Shown here: piece by piece, positions 8,633 through 17,797 of the stretch
How positions within the stretch are numbered: the stretch's first letter is position 1
How the letters are laid out: each line of letters starts with the position of its first letter
Origin: Desulfobacterium sp.
Lineage (GTDB): Bacteria > Desulfobacterota > Desulfobacteria > Desulfobacterales > Desulfobacteraceae
Assembly (NCBI GenBank): GCA_030145245.1
Contig: JAQYWC010000024.1
Location: forward strand, 28,681 to 92,680
Reading direction: 5' to 3'
Length of the DNA stretch: 64,000 nucleotides
Position numbers and translations under genes: made by a program
The notes under the pieces: model-generated
Database searches by the model: none
The model's input: the letters and a program-made list of their open reading frames with translations, nothing else
What the model was told of the DNA's origin: nothing

Positions 8633-9541
8633 TCAAGGATGCCAGACAGCATCATGCACCCGGAGCATGGCCTCGATTTTGGGGTCATCGCTCCTGGTTT
8701 CAAGATAGGTAAAGAACAGATCCAGGGCCAGGGTCTTGCCACGCCAGAGGGCGGCCCGGCCTGCTTTCTCGGCGGCTTCGGTCTCCTTCCGGGCCATCAA
8801 CCCCAGTCCGGCGCCCGCCTGTATCAGCCGGATCATTGTCTCGTCATCCGCTTCCACTGTCTTCAGGAGGTCTTGGTCTTTCTGGCCGAAATGTTCCTCG
8901 ATACGCTTGCCCAGGGGGCTTCCCTTTGTGTTTACCACCCAGGGCAGGGCTGCGATTTGTTGGGGGGTGGCGTTTTTGAGCTTTTGTTTCCAGGAGGCGG
9001 GGCCTGCCACCAGGAAGTCTACGGATCTGAGAAAGCGGGTTTTGATGCCCGGGGTTGCGGGTGGTCCCAGGATATAGCCGCCGTCGAACTCTCCGGTTTT
9101 AAGGTACTTTTCCACCCGCTGGGATGAACTCTGGATCAGCTGGAGGGTCAATTGGGGGTACAGGGTTTTGACCTGGTCAAAGAGGCTGGTGATCCTGAGG
9201 ATATCCGGGTGGGTGTTGATGCCGATCTTTACTCCGCCGATGGGTTGGCCCTTGATCTTTTCTGCCTGGTTGAGAAGAGCGGTGGAGGAGTCAAGCACTG
9301 TTATGGCCTTGGCAAGCATGAGCTCTCCCTGGTCGGTGAGGGTCATTCCTTTTTTGCTTCGCTGGAACAGGGCGATGCCGAGTTCCTGCTCAAGGGCCTT
9401 GATGTGGGCGCTGACCGAGGGCTGGCTTGTGTGGAGGCGCTTGGCTGCCCTGGTGAGGTGTTTCTCCTTGGCGACTGCCGCAAAGGTGCACAGACCTCTC
9501 TTGATATGTCCATGAAGGTTTTGAGTACGGGGGAGATCCAT
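8633..9541 (-). CDS. LysR-family regulator with replaced N-terminus
   Basis: A LysR transcription factor with winged HTH (LTRAAKRLHTSQPSVSAHIKAL) and a substrate-binding domain. It is a close paralogue of the LysR at 32983-33858; from the HTH to the end the two align without gaps and most residues match, both ending DDPKIEAM...VHDAVW. The first family residues (MELYQ in the paralogue) are missing. Instead the frame begins inside the 3' end of the upstream lysR and reads MDLPRTQNLHGHIKRG before joining the family sequence at LCTF. The overlap with the upstream gene is 199 bases, apparently the result of a deletion. Function of the altered N-terminus is uncertain; no target is known. Confidence 0.8.
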   Translation of the reverse strand: MDLPRTQNLHGHIKRGLCTFAAVAKEKHLTRAAKRLHTSQPSVSAHIKALEQELGIALFQRSKKGMTLTDQGELMLAKAITVLDSSTALLNQAEKIKGQPIGGVKIGINTHPDILRITSLFDQVKTLYPQLTLQLIQSSSQRVEKYLKTGEFDGGYILGPPATPGIKTRFLRSVDFLVAGPASWKQKLKNATPQQIAALPWVVNTKGSPLGKRIEEHFGQKDQDLLKTVEADDETMIRLIQAGAGLGLMARKETEAAEKAGRAALWRGKTLALDLFFTYLETRSDDPKIEAMLRVHDAVWHP

Positions 9542-10365
9542 TTGTCCTTGTGGTGGATCATCAGCACGGCGGATTCTATGGTGTCATCGGTCCAGGGGAG
9601 GGGGGTGAGTTTTTTTTGGGCGATCTCTGCTGCTACGGCGATTTGGGGGATGATGGTTATGCCTATGCCTCTTATGACGCATTGCTTGACCGATTCGATG
9701 CTGTTGAGTTCAGTGATGGTGGATTTTATTTGGCTCTCGGAGAGCATGGTCTCGAACTGCATTTTGTAGCCGCAGTCGTGCTTGGGCAGAAGGATGGACT
9801 CTCCTTCAAGATCTTTGGTGTTGATTATTGGTTTGGCGGCAAGTGGGTGGTTGGGATCGGCGACCAGGATGAGGGGTTCGATTGCCAGGACCTCTGATTG
9901 GAGATCCAGGGCGTTGATGGAGTCGGCCAGGAGGAAGGCCACATCGATGATGCCGGCTTTTAGCTCCTGCTCAAGGGTGTAGGAGGCGCAGGTGCTTACG
10001 TTGAAACCCACCTTGGGATAGCGGGTTTTGAACTGTTGCAGGATGTCGGGGAGGCGGTAGGTGCTCAGGGTCTGGGGGATGCGGACGGAGATGGAGCCGT
10101 GGGGCTCCTCTTTGCGGGACATCTCGGTGAGGGTCTCCTGTTCCATATCCACCATTTTACGGGCATACCGGATCAGCTTCTGGCCTTCCTGGGTGAGAAC
10201 GATGCGTTTGCCCAGGCGTTCAAACAGGGAGACGCCCAGCTCCTGTTCAAGGAGCTTTATCTGAGCCGATACGGTGGACTGGGCGTAGTTCAGGACCTGG
10301 GCCGCGCGGTTGAAGCTTAAGAGCTGGGCCACGGTTTGGAATGTTTTGAGTTGCCGTATCTCCAT
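9343..10365 (-). CDS. LysR-family regulator running into the next gene
   Basis: A LysR regulator starting MEIRQLKTFQTVAQ with HTH FNRAAQVLNYAQSTVSAQIKLL and a complete effector domain (CysB/CbbR-like fold). Native sequence ends at about residue 290 (KTFMDISREV). The remaining 50 residues are rich in Ser, Pro and Arg and are the out-of-frame reading of the downstream lysR HTH, so the original stop was lost. A typical LysR is about 300 residues, so the effector domain is essentially whole. AAAGG precedes the ATG. It lies downstream of the GlxA-type regulator on the same strand. Target unknown. Confidence 0.8.
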   Translation of the reverse strand: MEIRQLKTFQTVAQLLSFNRAAQVLNYAQSTVSAQIKLLEQELGVSLFERLGKRIVLTQEGQKLIRYARKMVDMEQETLTEMSRKEEPHGSISVRIPQTLSTYRLPDILQQFKTRYPKVGFNVSTCASYTLEQELKAGIIDVAFLLADSINALDLQSEVLAIEPLILVADPNHPLAAKPIINTKDLEGESILLPKHDCGYKMQFETMLSESQIKSTITELNSIESVKQCVIRGIGITIIPQIAVAAEIAQKKLTPLPWTDDTIESAVLMIHHKDKWISPVLKTFMDISREVCAPLRQSPRRNTSPGQPSASTQASPRSAPTSRPLSRNSASPCSSEAKKE

Positions 10366-10438
10366 TTGGGTCGCCTTTAATCGGGTTTAGCGATTACAGA
10401 GGTTAAATTATTTGGTATCCCAAAAAGTGGGGGGCGTG

Positions 10439-11371
10439 TCAATAGAGGCTGAACTTTTTCCTGTAGGCGGTGGGGGAAAGGCCGGTTACTTTTTTGAAGA
10501 GTCTTCTGAAGGAGCTGACATCTTCATAGCCGGTGGCATGGGTGATGGCGTCGATGGATTGGCTGGTTGTCTCAAGGAGGGTGCGGGCATTTGCTATGCG
10601 GAGATGCTGGAGGTGCTCAAGGGGGGTATCGCCGGTGGCCTTTTTGAATCGTCTGGCCAGGGTGCGCTGGCCCAGGCCTGCTTGTTCGGCAAGTTGGGAT
10701 ATGGAGATGGGAGCGGCAGCGTTTTCCTTCATCCAGTGCTGGACGTGCAGGATCTGTTCGTCACCGTGGGTGGTGTTGATGCGGAATGAGGAATAGGGGG
10801 TTTGGGACTTTCTTAAGGGATCGATGAGAAGGGTTTTTGAGAGGGACAGGGCAAGGTCGGGGGATCCGAACCGGGCGGCAAGATAGAGGGAGAGATCCAT
10901 GTAGGCGGTGACCCCGCCTGCTGTGATGAAATCCCCCTCATCCACGAGCATTTTCTCGGGCTTGAGGATGACGTCTGGGTAGCGGGTTTGAAACTCGTCT
11001 GCCAGGTTCCAGTGGGTTGTGGCGGTTCTGTTGGCAAGGAGGCCGGTCTCGGCCATTAGGAACACGCCTGCACAGACGGCACAGATGCAGACGCCCTTTT
11101 GGTGCTGATCCCGGAGCCAGGCGATCAGGGGTTTGTTGGCGAGGATGGGGTCAAGGTCGCCAAAGATCACCGGGATCATGATGATGTCGGGGTTGTAATC
11201 CTGTTTACTCATATGGGGGGTGATTTGGAGGCCGTTGAAACAGGTTACGGTCAGATTGTTGTCTGCGATGATTGCAAGGTCGAACAGGGCGGCCACGGAA
11301 AGGATGTCAAAGGGTCCGGTGACGCTGGACTGCATGCAGTTCTCAAGGGCCAGGATGCCGATTTTAGTCAT
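10439..11371 (-). CDS. GlxA-type regulator (DJ-1/PfpI domain plus AraC HTH)
   Basis: A 310-residue protein with an N-terminal DJ-1/PfpI-like domain (about 1-170, nucleophile-elbow region CAVCAGVFLMAETGLL) and a C-terminal AraC-type double HTH (about 215-310, with ISISQLAEQAGLGQRTLARRFKKATG and HATGYEDVSSFRRLFKKVTGLSPTAYR split across two helices). This architecture is common in GlxA/FtrA regulators, which sense small metabolites. It is divergent from the cysteine hydrolase at 11494, with 122 bases between, so it may control that gene. The ligand is not evident. Confidence 0.9.
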   Translation of the reverse strand: MTKIGILALENCMQSSVTGPFDILSVAALFDLAIIADNNLTVTCFNGLQITPHMSKQDYNPDIIMIPVIFGDLDPILANKPLIAWLRDQHQKGVCICAVCAGVFLMAETGLLANRTATTHWNLADEFQTRYPDVILKPEKMLVDEGDFITAGGVTAYMDLSLYLAARFGSPDLALSLSKTLLIDPLRKSQTPYSSFRINTTHGDEQILHVQHWMKENAAAPISISQLAEQAGLGQRTLARRFKKATGDTPLEHLQHLRIANARTLLETTSQSIDAITHATGYEDVSSFRRLFKKVTGLSPTAYRKKFSLY

Positions 11372-11493
11372 GGTGCTCCTTTGGGGTTAAAATGAAGATT
11401 GTCCGATATCGCATCCTTTTTGTCAATACAGACACTTCTCAAGGGGAGATTTTGCGGATACAATCATGGAAACTTTAAACAAGGAGATGAAAA

Positions 11494-12042
11494 ATGAAAG
11501 AGACCGCATTATTGCTGATCGATATCCAGAACGATTACTTTCCCGGGGGTAAAATGGCGCTTGAGGGGGTAGGGGAAGCCGGGGAGAAAGCGGCTGAGAT
11601 ACTGGCTTATTTCCGGGAAAAGGGGTTGCCGGTTTTCCATGTGCAGCATGAATCCGTTGGTGAAACGGCCAGTTTTTTTCTTCCCGGAACAGAAGGCCAG
11701 AAGATCAACGGGGTTGTAAAGCCTGAAGGGGAGGAACCGGTGATTGTGAAGCATTCCCCCAACAGTTTTGCCCAAACCGGGCTGTTGGAGATGCTTCGGG
11801 CGCAGAATATCCGGAAGCTGGTTGTCACGGGGTGTATGACGTTCATGTGCGTGGATGCCACGGTAAGGGCGGCAAAGGACCTGGGATTTGACTGCACCCT
11901 GATCCATGATGCAACGGCTGCCCGGGCTTTGGAGTTCAATGGCCGGAGTGTCACGGCGGACCAGGTGAAAACCTCGTTTTTAGCGGCTTTGGCCATGGTG
12001 TGTGACCGGGTGATCAGCTGCGGGGAGTTCCTGAAATCCTAA
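11494..12042 (+). CDS. Isochorismatase-like cysteine hydrolase
   Basis: A 182-residue cysteine hydrolase of the isochorismatase/nicotinamidase superfamily. The catalytic triad can be placed: Asp in LLIDIQNDYFPGG, Lys in VIVKHSPNSF and Cys in VVTGCMTFMCVDATVRAA. AAGGAG sits seven bases before the ATG. It is transcribed away from the GlxA-type regulator, a frequent pairing for this family. The substrate cannot be told from sequence; nicotinamide, isochorismate or an N-carbamoyl compound are possible. The stop is two bases from the convergent kinase gene, with no room for a terminator. Confidence 0.9.
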   Translation: MKETALLLIDIQNDYFPGGKMALEGVGEAGEKAAEILAYFREKGLPVFHVQHESVGETASFFLPGTEGQKINGVVKPEGEEPVIVKHSPNSFAQTGLLEMLRAQNIRKLVVTGCMTFMCVDATVRAAKDLGFDCTLIHDATAARALEFNGRSVTADQVKTSFLAALAMVCDRVISCGEFLKS

Positions 12043-12044
12043 TT

Positions 12045-14573
12045 TTACAGGGGAAGGGTGATGATGAATTTTGTTCCCTTTCCCAGGGTGGATTCGATGT
12101 TCATTTCGCCGCCGTGGTCTTCCACGATAATAAAATAGGACAGGGAGAGACCCAGGCCGGTTCCTTTGGTCGTTTCCTTGGTGGTGAAAAACGGCTCAAA
12201 GATGCGCTTGCTGGTCTCTTGATCCATACCCGGACCGTTGTCCTCGATCTCCATGTGAATTTTGTGCTCATCTTTTTTCAACCGGAGGATCAGGCCGGGG
12301 GCTTTATCGGTCTGTTTTACTTCGGCCATGGCTTCCGTGGCGTTCTTCAGAATGTTGAATATCACCTGCTGGATCTTGCTGCCCTCGCAGGAAACAAAGG
12401 GAAGATCCGGATCATATTCCTTTACGATTTGGAATTGCCTGAAATCATATCTCTTTTTCAGATCATAATCATTCTGGGCAAGCTCCAGGGTTTTATCCAT
12501 GATTTCAGCGATATTCTGTTTGTGTTTGGTGGCATCACTCTGTCTTGCAAAATCGAGCATGTTCTCGACGATTTTTGCCGCCTGTTGGCCTGCGCCATGG
12601 ATGGAATGAAGGATTTTAATAATATTGCGCTTCTCCATGAAATCCTTAATGACCGGCAGGGTGGTGCCGGCTTCCATGGCGGCTTTCTCATCCGCAGGAA
12701 AGGAGTTGTCAAACCGGTTCAGGAGCACCTGGGCATTCTGCATCATGCCGGCCAGGGGGTTGTTGATCTCATGGGCCATGCCGGCTGCAAGCCCTCCGAC
12801 AGAGAGCATTTTCTCCGACTGAATCATCATCTCCCGGGAGTGTTTTCTCTCGGTGATGTCGGTGGCGATCTCCAGGCGGACCAATCGGCCGTCGGTCCAT
12901 TGAATCGCCTGATCCCTGCATTCATACCATCGGTTCGTAACCGTGTTCCTGTATTCCCACACATGAACACCGGATGGATTGCCATGGGTATCCAGGAGCT
13001 TGTGGTTGGTGCAAAAGTCGCACGGCCCGGGCTGATCGGTCTGAATGCTTTTCCAGCAGGTCTTTCCGGTGACATCCCCCCAGAGATCCCGGGCATGCCT
13101 GTTTACAAATAACAGTTCATATGTGTTCATGTCAGAAATGTAGACTAACGAATCAAGGCTATCCATGATGATCTGAAAGCGCTTGTTTGTCATCTGCAGT
13201 TCTTTGCGGGCGGTTTCAAGTTCAGTAATATCCACGGTAATCCCTCCCAGCAGAGGCGGTTTACCTGGACGTTCGATCCTGAACTTTTGCGTATTATAAA
13301 AACGCATTTCATTGTTCTTATCGGGGAATTCTTCAAAGATATTTTTGTAACCGGTTGAAAGAACTTTCCTGTCATCTGCAACCATCGCCTCGGCTCTCTT
13401 CTTTGGCAAAATATCAAGAACGGATTTTCCAACCCAGCCTTTTTCGCCGAGAAGCTCATTTGTGCGCTTGTTAACATACAGGTTTTTACTGTTCTCATCC
13501 TTGATAAAGACCATTAAAGGCAGATAATCCATAAACAGGGAAAAAAGCTCCTCGCTTTCCTGTAACTCCTGATTCTTGGCCCATAATTCTTTTGTTTTTC
13601 TTTTTACCTGAATCCGTGAGATGACCAGCCCGGAAGTGAAAATAAGCAGTAGAGCCATGGTGAGCTGTAACAGGGTCTTAACCCAGCCGGGGAACACTTC
13701 AACCGTCTTTTCTGCGACTTCGGCTTCAAAATATTTTCCAAGCAACCGGTAGTAGATTGAATCGTTATCATCCTTGAGCTGCTTTATGCGGACGTTGATT
13801 CTTTCTGCAATATGCCGGGTGGTGGGGGTGTTTTTCGGGAAGGCGAACTTGATGTCCATGGGCTGAAAAATCACCGCTGTCTTTTTTACCGCAAATTTGT
13901 CTTCGTTCTTATCTCCGAAGTCCCGGCTTATTACCCCGGCATCGGCATGGTTGTTTTCCAGGGCTTTAAAAACAGCAGGATAATTTTCAACTTCCATGAA
14001 AGTGCATTTTAAATCAAACTGACTGGCGATCTCTTTTATTCCGCCGGGACCGTCTAAATTGACACTTTCTTTAGGAGCGGCAATTGTTTTGTTTTTCAGA
14101 TCACTGATGGATGCAATTTCATGATTGTTTTGGTTTATGTAGAGTCTTGACCAGCTCAAAAGAACCGTTGCTTCGGAAAAATCATAGATCATGCTTCGTT
14201 TTGCGGTATAGGCGATATCGGGCAGGATATCAATTTTACGGTTTTTCAAACGGTCCAGTCCCTGGGTCCAGGATCCCTGAACATATTCTAATGTCCAGTT
14301 CTCTTTGGCCGCTATATATTCAATCAGTTCCGGCCAGAAGCCGGACACCTTTCCCTGGTCGTCTATAAAAATTTTGGGCTTGTTCTCAGATATGCCGACC
14401 TTTACCGTCAAAGGTTCTTTGGCGGCCTCAACGGTGGTAAGGGACGCGATCAGGAAGAGAATCGTCAGCAAGGAAAGAAGACCGGTTCGCCGGGATGCCC
14501 TGGGAGTGTTTTTGCAAAATTTGACAGGTGTAAAAATGAGCCTTTTCCTTTTTTTAATGGCACCATAAAACAA
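12045..14573 (-). CDS. Membrane histidine kinase: SBP3 sensor, two PAS, HisKA, HATPase
   Basis: An 842-residue sensor kinase. Order: signal/anchor (to about 50), bacterial solute-binding family 3 domain (about 53-280, KEPLTVKVGISENKPKIF), one TM helix (about 297-320), short coiled coil, PAS (about 345-455), second PAS with a cysteine-rich segment (about 470-590), HisKA with GLAAGMAHEINNPLAG and HATPase (NILKNATEAM, DNGPGM, GTGLGLSLSYF). The periplasmic domain probably binds an amino acid or similar small ligand. No response regulator is adjacent. A near copy lies at 17798-20314. The only in-frame start upstream of the signal sequence is TTG, so the exact start is uncertain. Confidence 0.88.
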   Translation of the reverse strand: MFYGAIKKRKRLIFTPVKFCKNTPRASRRTGLLSLLTILFLIASLTTVEAAKEPLTVKVGISENKPKIFIDDQGKVSGFWPELIEYIAAKENWTLEYVQGSWTQGLDRLKNRKIDILPDIAYTAKRSMIYDFSEATVLLSWSRLYINQNNHEIASISDLKNKTIAAPKESVNLDGPGGIKEIASQFDLKCTFMEVENYPAVFKALENNHADAGVISRDFGDKNEDKFAVKKTAVIFQPMDIKFAFPKNTPTTRHIAERINVRIKQLKDDNDSIYYRLLGKYFEAEVAEKTVEVFPGWVKTLLQLTMALLLIFTSGLVISRIQVKRKTKELWAKNQELQESEELFSLFMDYLPLMVFIKDENSKNLYVNKRTNELLGEKGWVGKSVLDILPKKRAEAMVADDRKVLSTGYKNIFEEFPDKNNEMRFYNTQKFRIERPGKPPLLGGITVDITELETARKELQMTNKRFQIIMDSLDSLVYISDMNTYELLFVNRHARDLWGDVTGKTCWKSIQTDQPGPCDFCTNHKLLDTHGNPSGVHVWEYRNTVTNRWYECRDQAIQWTDGRLVRLEIATDITERKHSREMMIQSEKMLSVGGLAAGMAHEINNPLAGMMQNAQVLLNRFDNSFPADEKAAMEAGTTLPVIKDFMEKRNIIKILHSIHGAGQQAAKIVENMLDFARQSDATKHKQNIAEIMDKTLELAQNDYDLKKRYDFRQFQIVKEYDPDLPFVSCEGSKIQQVIFNILKNATEAMAEVKQTDKAPGLILRLKKDEHKIHMEIEDNGPGMDQETSKRIFEPFFTTKETTKGTGLGLSLSYFIIVEDHGGEMNIESTLGKGTKFIITLPL

Positions 14574-14685
14574 GAGCCTGTATGCCGTATTCGCGGCCCA
14601 TGATAGATATGGCGCCGCTGTTTGTCAATAGATTAGGATAATGATCAGGTTTGCAAGGCATGAATCCTGGCGGGACCGGGAATGA

Positions 14686-15822
14686 TTACGATATGATCAT
14701 GGCCTTGGTCTGGTTCCTTCCGTTGTTTTTGGCTTTGTAAAGCGCTGTGTCAGCTTCCATCATAAGGAGTGTGCTGGGTTTGGTATGCCTGGGGATACAG
14801 GAGGCGATCCCTGCGCTGATGGTTATCTGGATTTTGAACTCCTCGTAGGTCACGTACAAGGACGCAATATAGTTGCGAAGCGATTCTGCCATCTGGAATG
14901 CATTTTGAGAATCGGTTCCGGGAAGTAAAATGGCAAACTCTTCCCCACCGTATCTGACCACCACATCCGTACACCGCTTGAAGGTCTTTTGGAATTCCCG
15001 GGTTACGGTTTTCAGGACCTGGTCGCCGGCCGGGTGGCCATAGGTGTCGTTGACCTTTTTAAAGTGATCAAGATCGATGATGATTAACGTCAGGGGAGTG
15101 CCTTCACGGGAGGCCCGTTTCCATTCTATCTCGAAAATTTTGCTGAAATAGCGCCGGTTGTAGGCACCGGTAAGACCGTCCGTTTCGCTGATCCGTTTGA
15201 GTTCCCTGCTTTTTTCTTCCAGTTTGGCTTCGTTCGAGAGCGCATACCGGTACTCATTGTATCCCTTGAGTGTGATCATCACCATGTATGAAAAATAGGT
15301 TAAAATGATCAGCAGGGCGGGAAGTTCCCCTCTTTTGAACAGGATGAGAAGGATGGCCGTGGGCAGTAGCAGGATGGCAATGTATGCCAACGCAAGGCGC
15401 TTGTCCGGGACGTATAAGGTGGTGCCGCCGGAACATAACCCGGTTGTGGTTAACATCATTAAAAGTTTGAACTCGGTGTCCACGGGGTGGAACATGGAGT
15501 AAATAAACAGGGCGCTCCAGATGCCTGCAGGGGTCAGAACCGTGACGGCCAGAGAACTGAAACGGACTTGCCGGCGATGGGGGGCTGGTTTTCGAAAATC
15601 GATCTGTTGCTTGATCCGCACAAGGCTGATCAAAAAGAATATGGCCAGCACAGACCATGAAAAGATCGGTCTGATCCGGTATAGGCCGGTGGAAAATATA
15701 ATGATACCCCACAGGACGAGATACACTGTAATGCCCATCCTGGAGCGGATCATCAGGTCGCGGATAATTCTGTTATTGAATTGAACCAAGGTTTGCAGTG
15801 CGTTTTTTTGATTATTGTTCAA
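14686..15822 (-). CDS. Membrane diguanylate cyclase (GGDEF)
   Basis: A 378-residue protein with about five to six TM segments (about 25-190) and a C-terminal GGDEF domain (about 215-375). The active site is RYGGEEF, and the substrate loop NDTYGHPAGDQVL keeps the Asp that marks c-di-GMP synthases; the Hypr enzymes that make cGAMP carry Ser there. I chose the TTG at 15822, preceded by AAAGG nine bases upstream. Longer frames would run across the FNR-type box and promoter of the divergent hcp. Gene order suggests a link with the flanking kinases and hcp. Confidence 0.85.
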   Translation of the reverse strand: MNNNQKNALQTLVQFNNRIIRDLMIRSRMGITVYLVLWGIIIFSTGLYRIRPIFSWSVLAIFFLISLVRIKQQIDFRKPAPHRRQVRFSSLAVTVLTPAGIWSALFIYSMFHPVDTEFKLLMMLTTTGLCSGGTTLYVPDKRLALAYIAILLLPTAILLILFKRGELPALLIILTYFSYMVMITLKGYNEYRYALSNEAKLEEKSRELKRISETDGLTGAYNRRYFSKIFEIEWKRASREGTPLTLIIIDLDHFKKVNDTYGHPAGDQVLKTVTREFQKTFKRCTDVVVRYGGEEFAILLPGTDSQNAFQMAESLRNYIASLYVTYEEFKIQITISAGIASCIPRHTKPSTLLMMEADTALYKAKNNGRNQTKAMIIS

Positions 15823-15882
15823 AATGTAATACCTTTGTCGTAAACAATAGATAGTCGTGCATTCCTGTGTTTTTTCCTTTTC

Positions 15883-15896
15883 TTGATCTGTATCAA
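15883..15896 (+). promoter_or_regulatory. FNR/Dnr-type operator upstream of hcp
   Basis: TTGATCTGTATCAA is a perfect TTGAT-N4-ATCAA palindrome, the FNR-family consensus. A -10 candidate TATGAT lies at 15919-15924. The implied start near 15931 puts the palindrome centre at about -41.5, the classic class II activator position. It predicts induction of hcp by an FNR/Dnr-like regulator under anaerobic or nitrosative conditions. Confidence 0.75.
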
Positions 15897-15969
15897 GGAA
15901 ACCGGCAGCCAATTCGCCTATGATATCCCACAATGTGATATAAAATCAACCTGCAGATAAGGAGAGACC

Positions 15970-17730
15970 ATGAAGAAAAAAGATATCTCACGCCGTAGCT
16001 TTTTGAAAAAAAGTACCTTGGCTGTCACTGGAAGCGCCCTGCTGCCCTCCCTCCTGGCATCTAAACAAGCGGTTGCAAAAGATGCAAACAAAAATAAGAT
16101 GTTCTGCTATCAGTGTGAACAGACCATGGGGGGCAGGGGGTGTACCCGGATGGGTGTCTGCGGTAAAACAGCTGAGGTGGCAGCTCTCCAGGATCTTCTT
16201 ATCCACACCCTTAAAGGGCTTTCCATTGCTGCAACGGCAGGTCGCAAGGTCAATATCTCAGATGCTGAGGTCAACCGGTTCACCTGCATGGCCATGTTCT
16301 CCACCCTGACCAATGTGGAATTTGATCCTTACCGGTTTGAAGACCTGCTTTTTCAGTCCGTGGGGCTGAGGGACAAGATGGTACAAAAAGTCAAAGCTGC
16401 CGGCGGAACGGTTGATACCGGTAGTGATGCGGTCACCCTGAAACTGAAACCCTCCCTTGACGGCATGGTTAAACAGGCAAAAGCCTATGGGCTCTTTTCC
16501 GACCTTGATGTGGATCCGGATATCCGTTCCCTCCAGCATCTGCTTCTTTTCGGTATCAAGGGGATGGCAGCCTATACGGACCATGCAGCCGAACATGACC
16601 AGGAAGATGAGGGCAATTATGAATATGTCCACAGGGCACTGGCTGCCCTGGAAAACAAAAGCCTGGGTGCCGACGAACTCCTCGGCCTTGTCCTGGAATG
16701 CGGAGAGAAAAACCTGAGGGCCATGGAACTGCTCAGCCTGGGCAACACCGAGGCCTATGGCAACCCGGTTCCAACCCCGGTGCCCCTGGGGGCAAAAAAA
16801 GGCAAGGCGATCCTGGTGTCCGGCCATGACCTCATTGATCTGGAAGCCGTTCTCATTGCAAGCCAGGGCAAGGGGATCACCGTATACACCCATGGTGAGA
16901 TGCTTCCGGCCCACGGTTATCCCAAACTCAAAGAGCGATTTCCCCATTTCTACGGTCATTACGGAAGCGCCTGGCAGAACCAGAGAAAAGAATTTGATAA
17001 GTTCCCCGGCGCGATTCTCATGACCTCCAACTGTATCCAGAAACCCAAGCAGACCTATAAGCGAAATATCTTCACCACTGGTACCGTGGGTTGGCCCGGC
17101 GTCACCCATGTGAGCAAACAGAACCTGCAACCTCTCATTGACCAGGCCCTTGAACTCCCCGGTTATACCAAGGACCTGCCGGACATGGAAGTGCTGGTGG
17201 GATTTGGCCATCACGCAGTACTGGGTGTGGCAGACAAGATCGTGGCCGGCGTAAAGGACGGCTCCATCGGTCATTTCTTTCTGGTGGGCGGCTGTGACGG
17301 TGTTAAAAAATCCAGAAATTATTATACGGAGTTTGTTGAGAAAACACCGGACAACAGTATTGTGCTGACCCTGGCCTGTGGAAAATTTAAATTCTTTAAG
17401 CATCAGCTGGGGGATATCAACGGCATTCCCAGGCTCTTGGATGTGGGCCAGTGCAATGACTCCCATTCAGCCGTCCAGATTGCCGTGGCCCTGACCAAGG
17501 CCTTTGATACGGATGTCAACGGCCTGCCGCTGTCATTTATTATCTCCTGGTATGAGCAAAAAGCAGTTGCTGTACTCCTGAGCCTTCTCCATCTGGGCAT
17601 TAAGGATATCCACCTGGGCCCCTCTTTGCCGGCCTTTGTCACGCCCAACATCCTGGATGTGCTGGTGAAAAACTACAATCTAACACCCATTGGCACAGCA
17701 GAGGGTGATCTGAAAAAAATCCTGGGATAA
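15970..17730 (+). CDS. hcp: Hybrid cluster protein (hydroxylamine/NO reductase) with Tat signal
   Basis: A 586-residue hybrid cluster protein. The N-terminal FeS cysteines are in MFCYQCEQTMGGRGC and GVCGKTAE. The hybrid-cluster region is intact: SGHDLIDLE, THGEMLPAHGYPKLKE, FPGAILMTSNCIQ, FTTGTVGWPGV, LVGGCDGVKKSR and LTLACGKFKF. These enzymes reduce NO or hydroxylamine. Unusually, the first 37 residues form a twin-arginine signal (SRRSFLKKS followed by a hydrophobic stretch ending AVAKD), whereas the family is normally cytoplasmic. GGAG precedes the ATG. An FNR-type box lies upstream. It is divergent from the diguanylate cyclase and convergent with a kinase. Confidence 0.96.
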   Translation: MKKKDISRRSFLKKSTLAVTGSALLPSLLASKQAVAKDANKNKMFCYQCEQTMGGRGCTRMGVCGKTAEVAALQDLLIHTLKGLSIAATAGRKVNISDAEVNRFTCMAMFSTLTNVEFDPYRFEDLLFQSVGLRDKMVQKVKAAGGTVDTGSDAVTLKLKPSLDGMVKQAKAYGLFSDLDVDPDIRSLQHLLLFGIKGMAAYTDHAAEHDQEDEGNYEYVHRALAALENKSLGADELLGLVLECGEKNLRAMELLSLGNTEAYGNPVPTPVPLGAKKGKAILVSGHDLIDLEAVLIASQGKGITVYTHGEMLPAHGYPKLKERFPHFYGHYGSAWQNQRKEFDKFPGAILMTSNCIQKPKQTYKRNIFTTGTVGWPGVTHVSKQNLQPLIDQALELPGYTKDLPDMEVLVGFGHHAVLGVADKIVAGVKDGSIGHFFLVGGCDGVKKSRNYYTEFVEKTPDNSIVLTLACGKFKFFKHQLGDINGIPRLLDVGQCNDSHSAVQIAVALTKAFDTDVNGLPLSFIISWYEQKAVAVLLSLLHLGIKDIHLGPSLPAFVTPNILDVLVKNYNLTPIGTAEGDLKKILG

Positions 17731-17756
17731 CCCAACCCCCGGTGGTTGCATCAAAA

Positions 17757-17792
17757 AAAGATCTCCATGGCCTTTGGGCGGTGGAGATCTTT
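17757..17792. terminator. Bidirectional terminator between hcp and kinase gene
   Basis: AAAGATCTCCA (17757-17767) pairs perfectly with TGGAGATCTTT (17782-17792). It has an A-run on the 5' side and T-rich sequence on the 3' side, so it can stop transcription from both convergent genes. The T-run is best on the minus strand. Confidence 0.85.
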
Positions 17793-17797
17793 CTGTC

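Noticed and set aside
16258..17466. Long minus-strand frame (402 codons) over hcp
   Set aside because: Shadow of the well-conserved hcp reading frame; no family signal.
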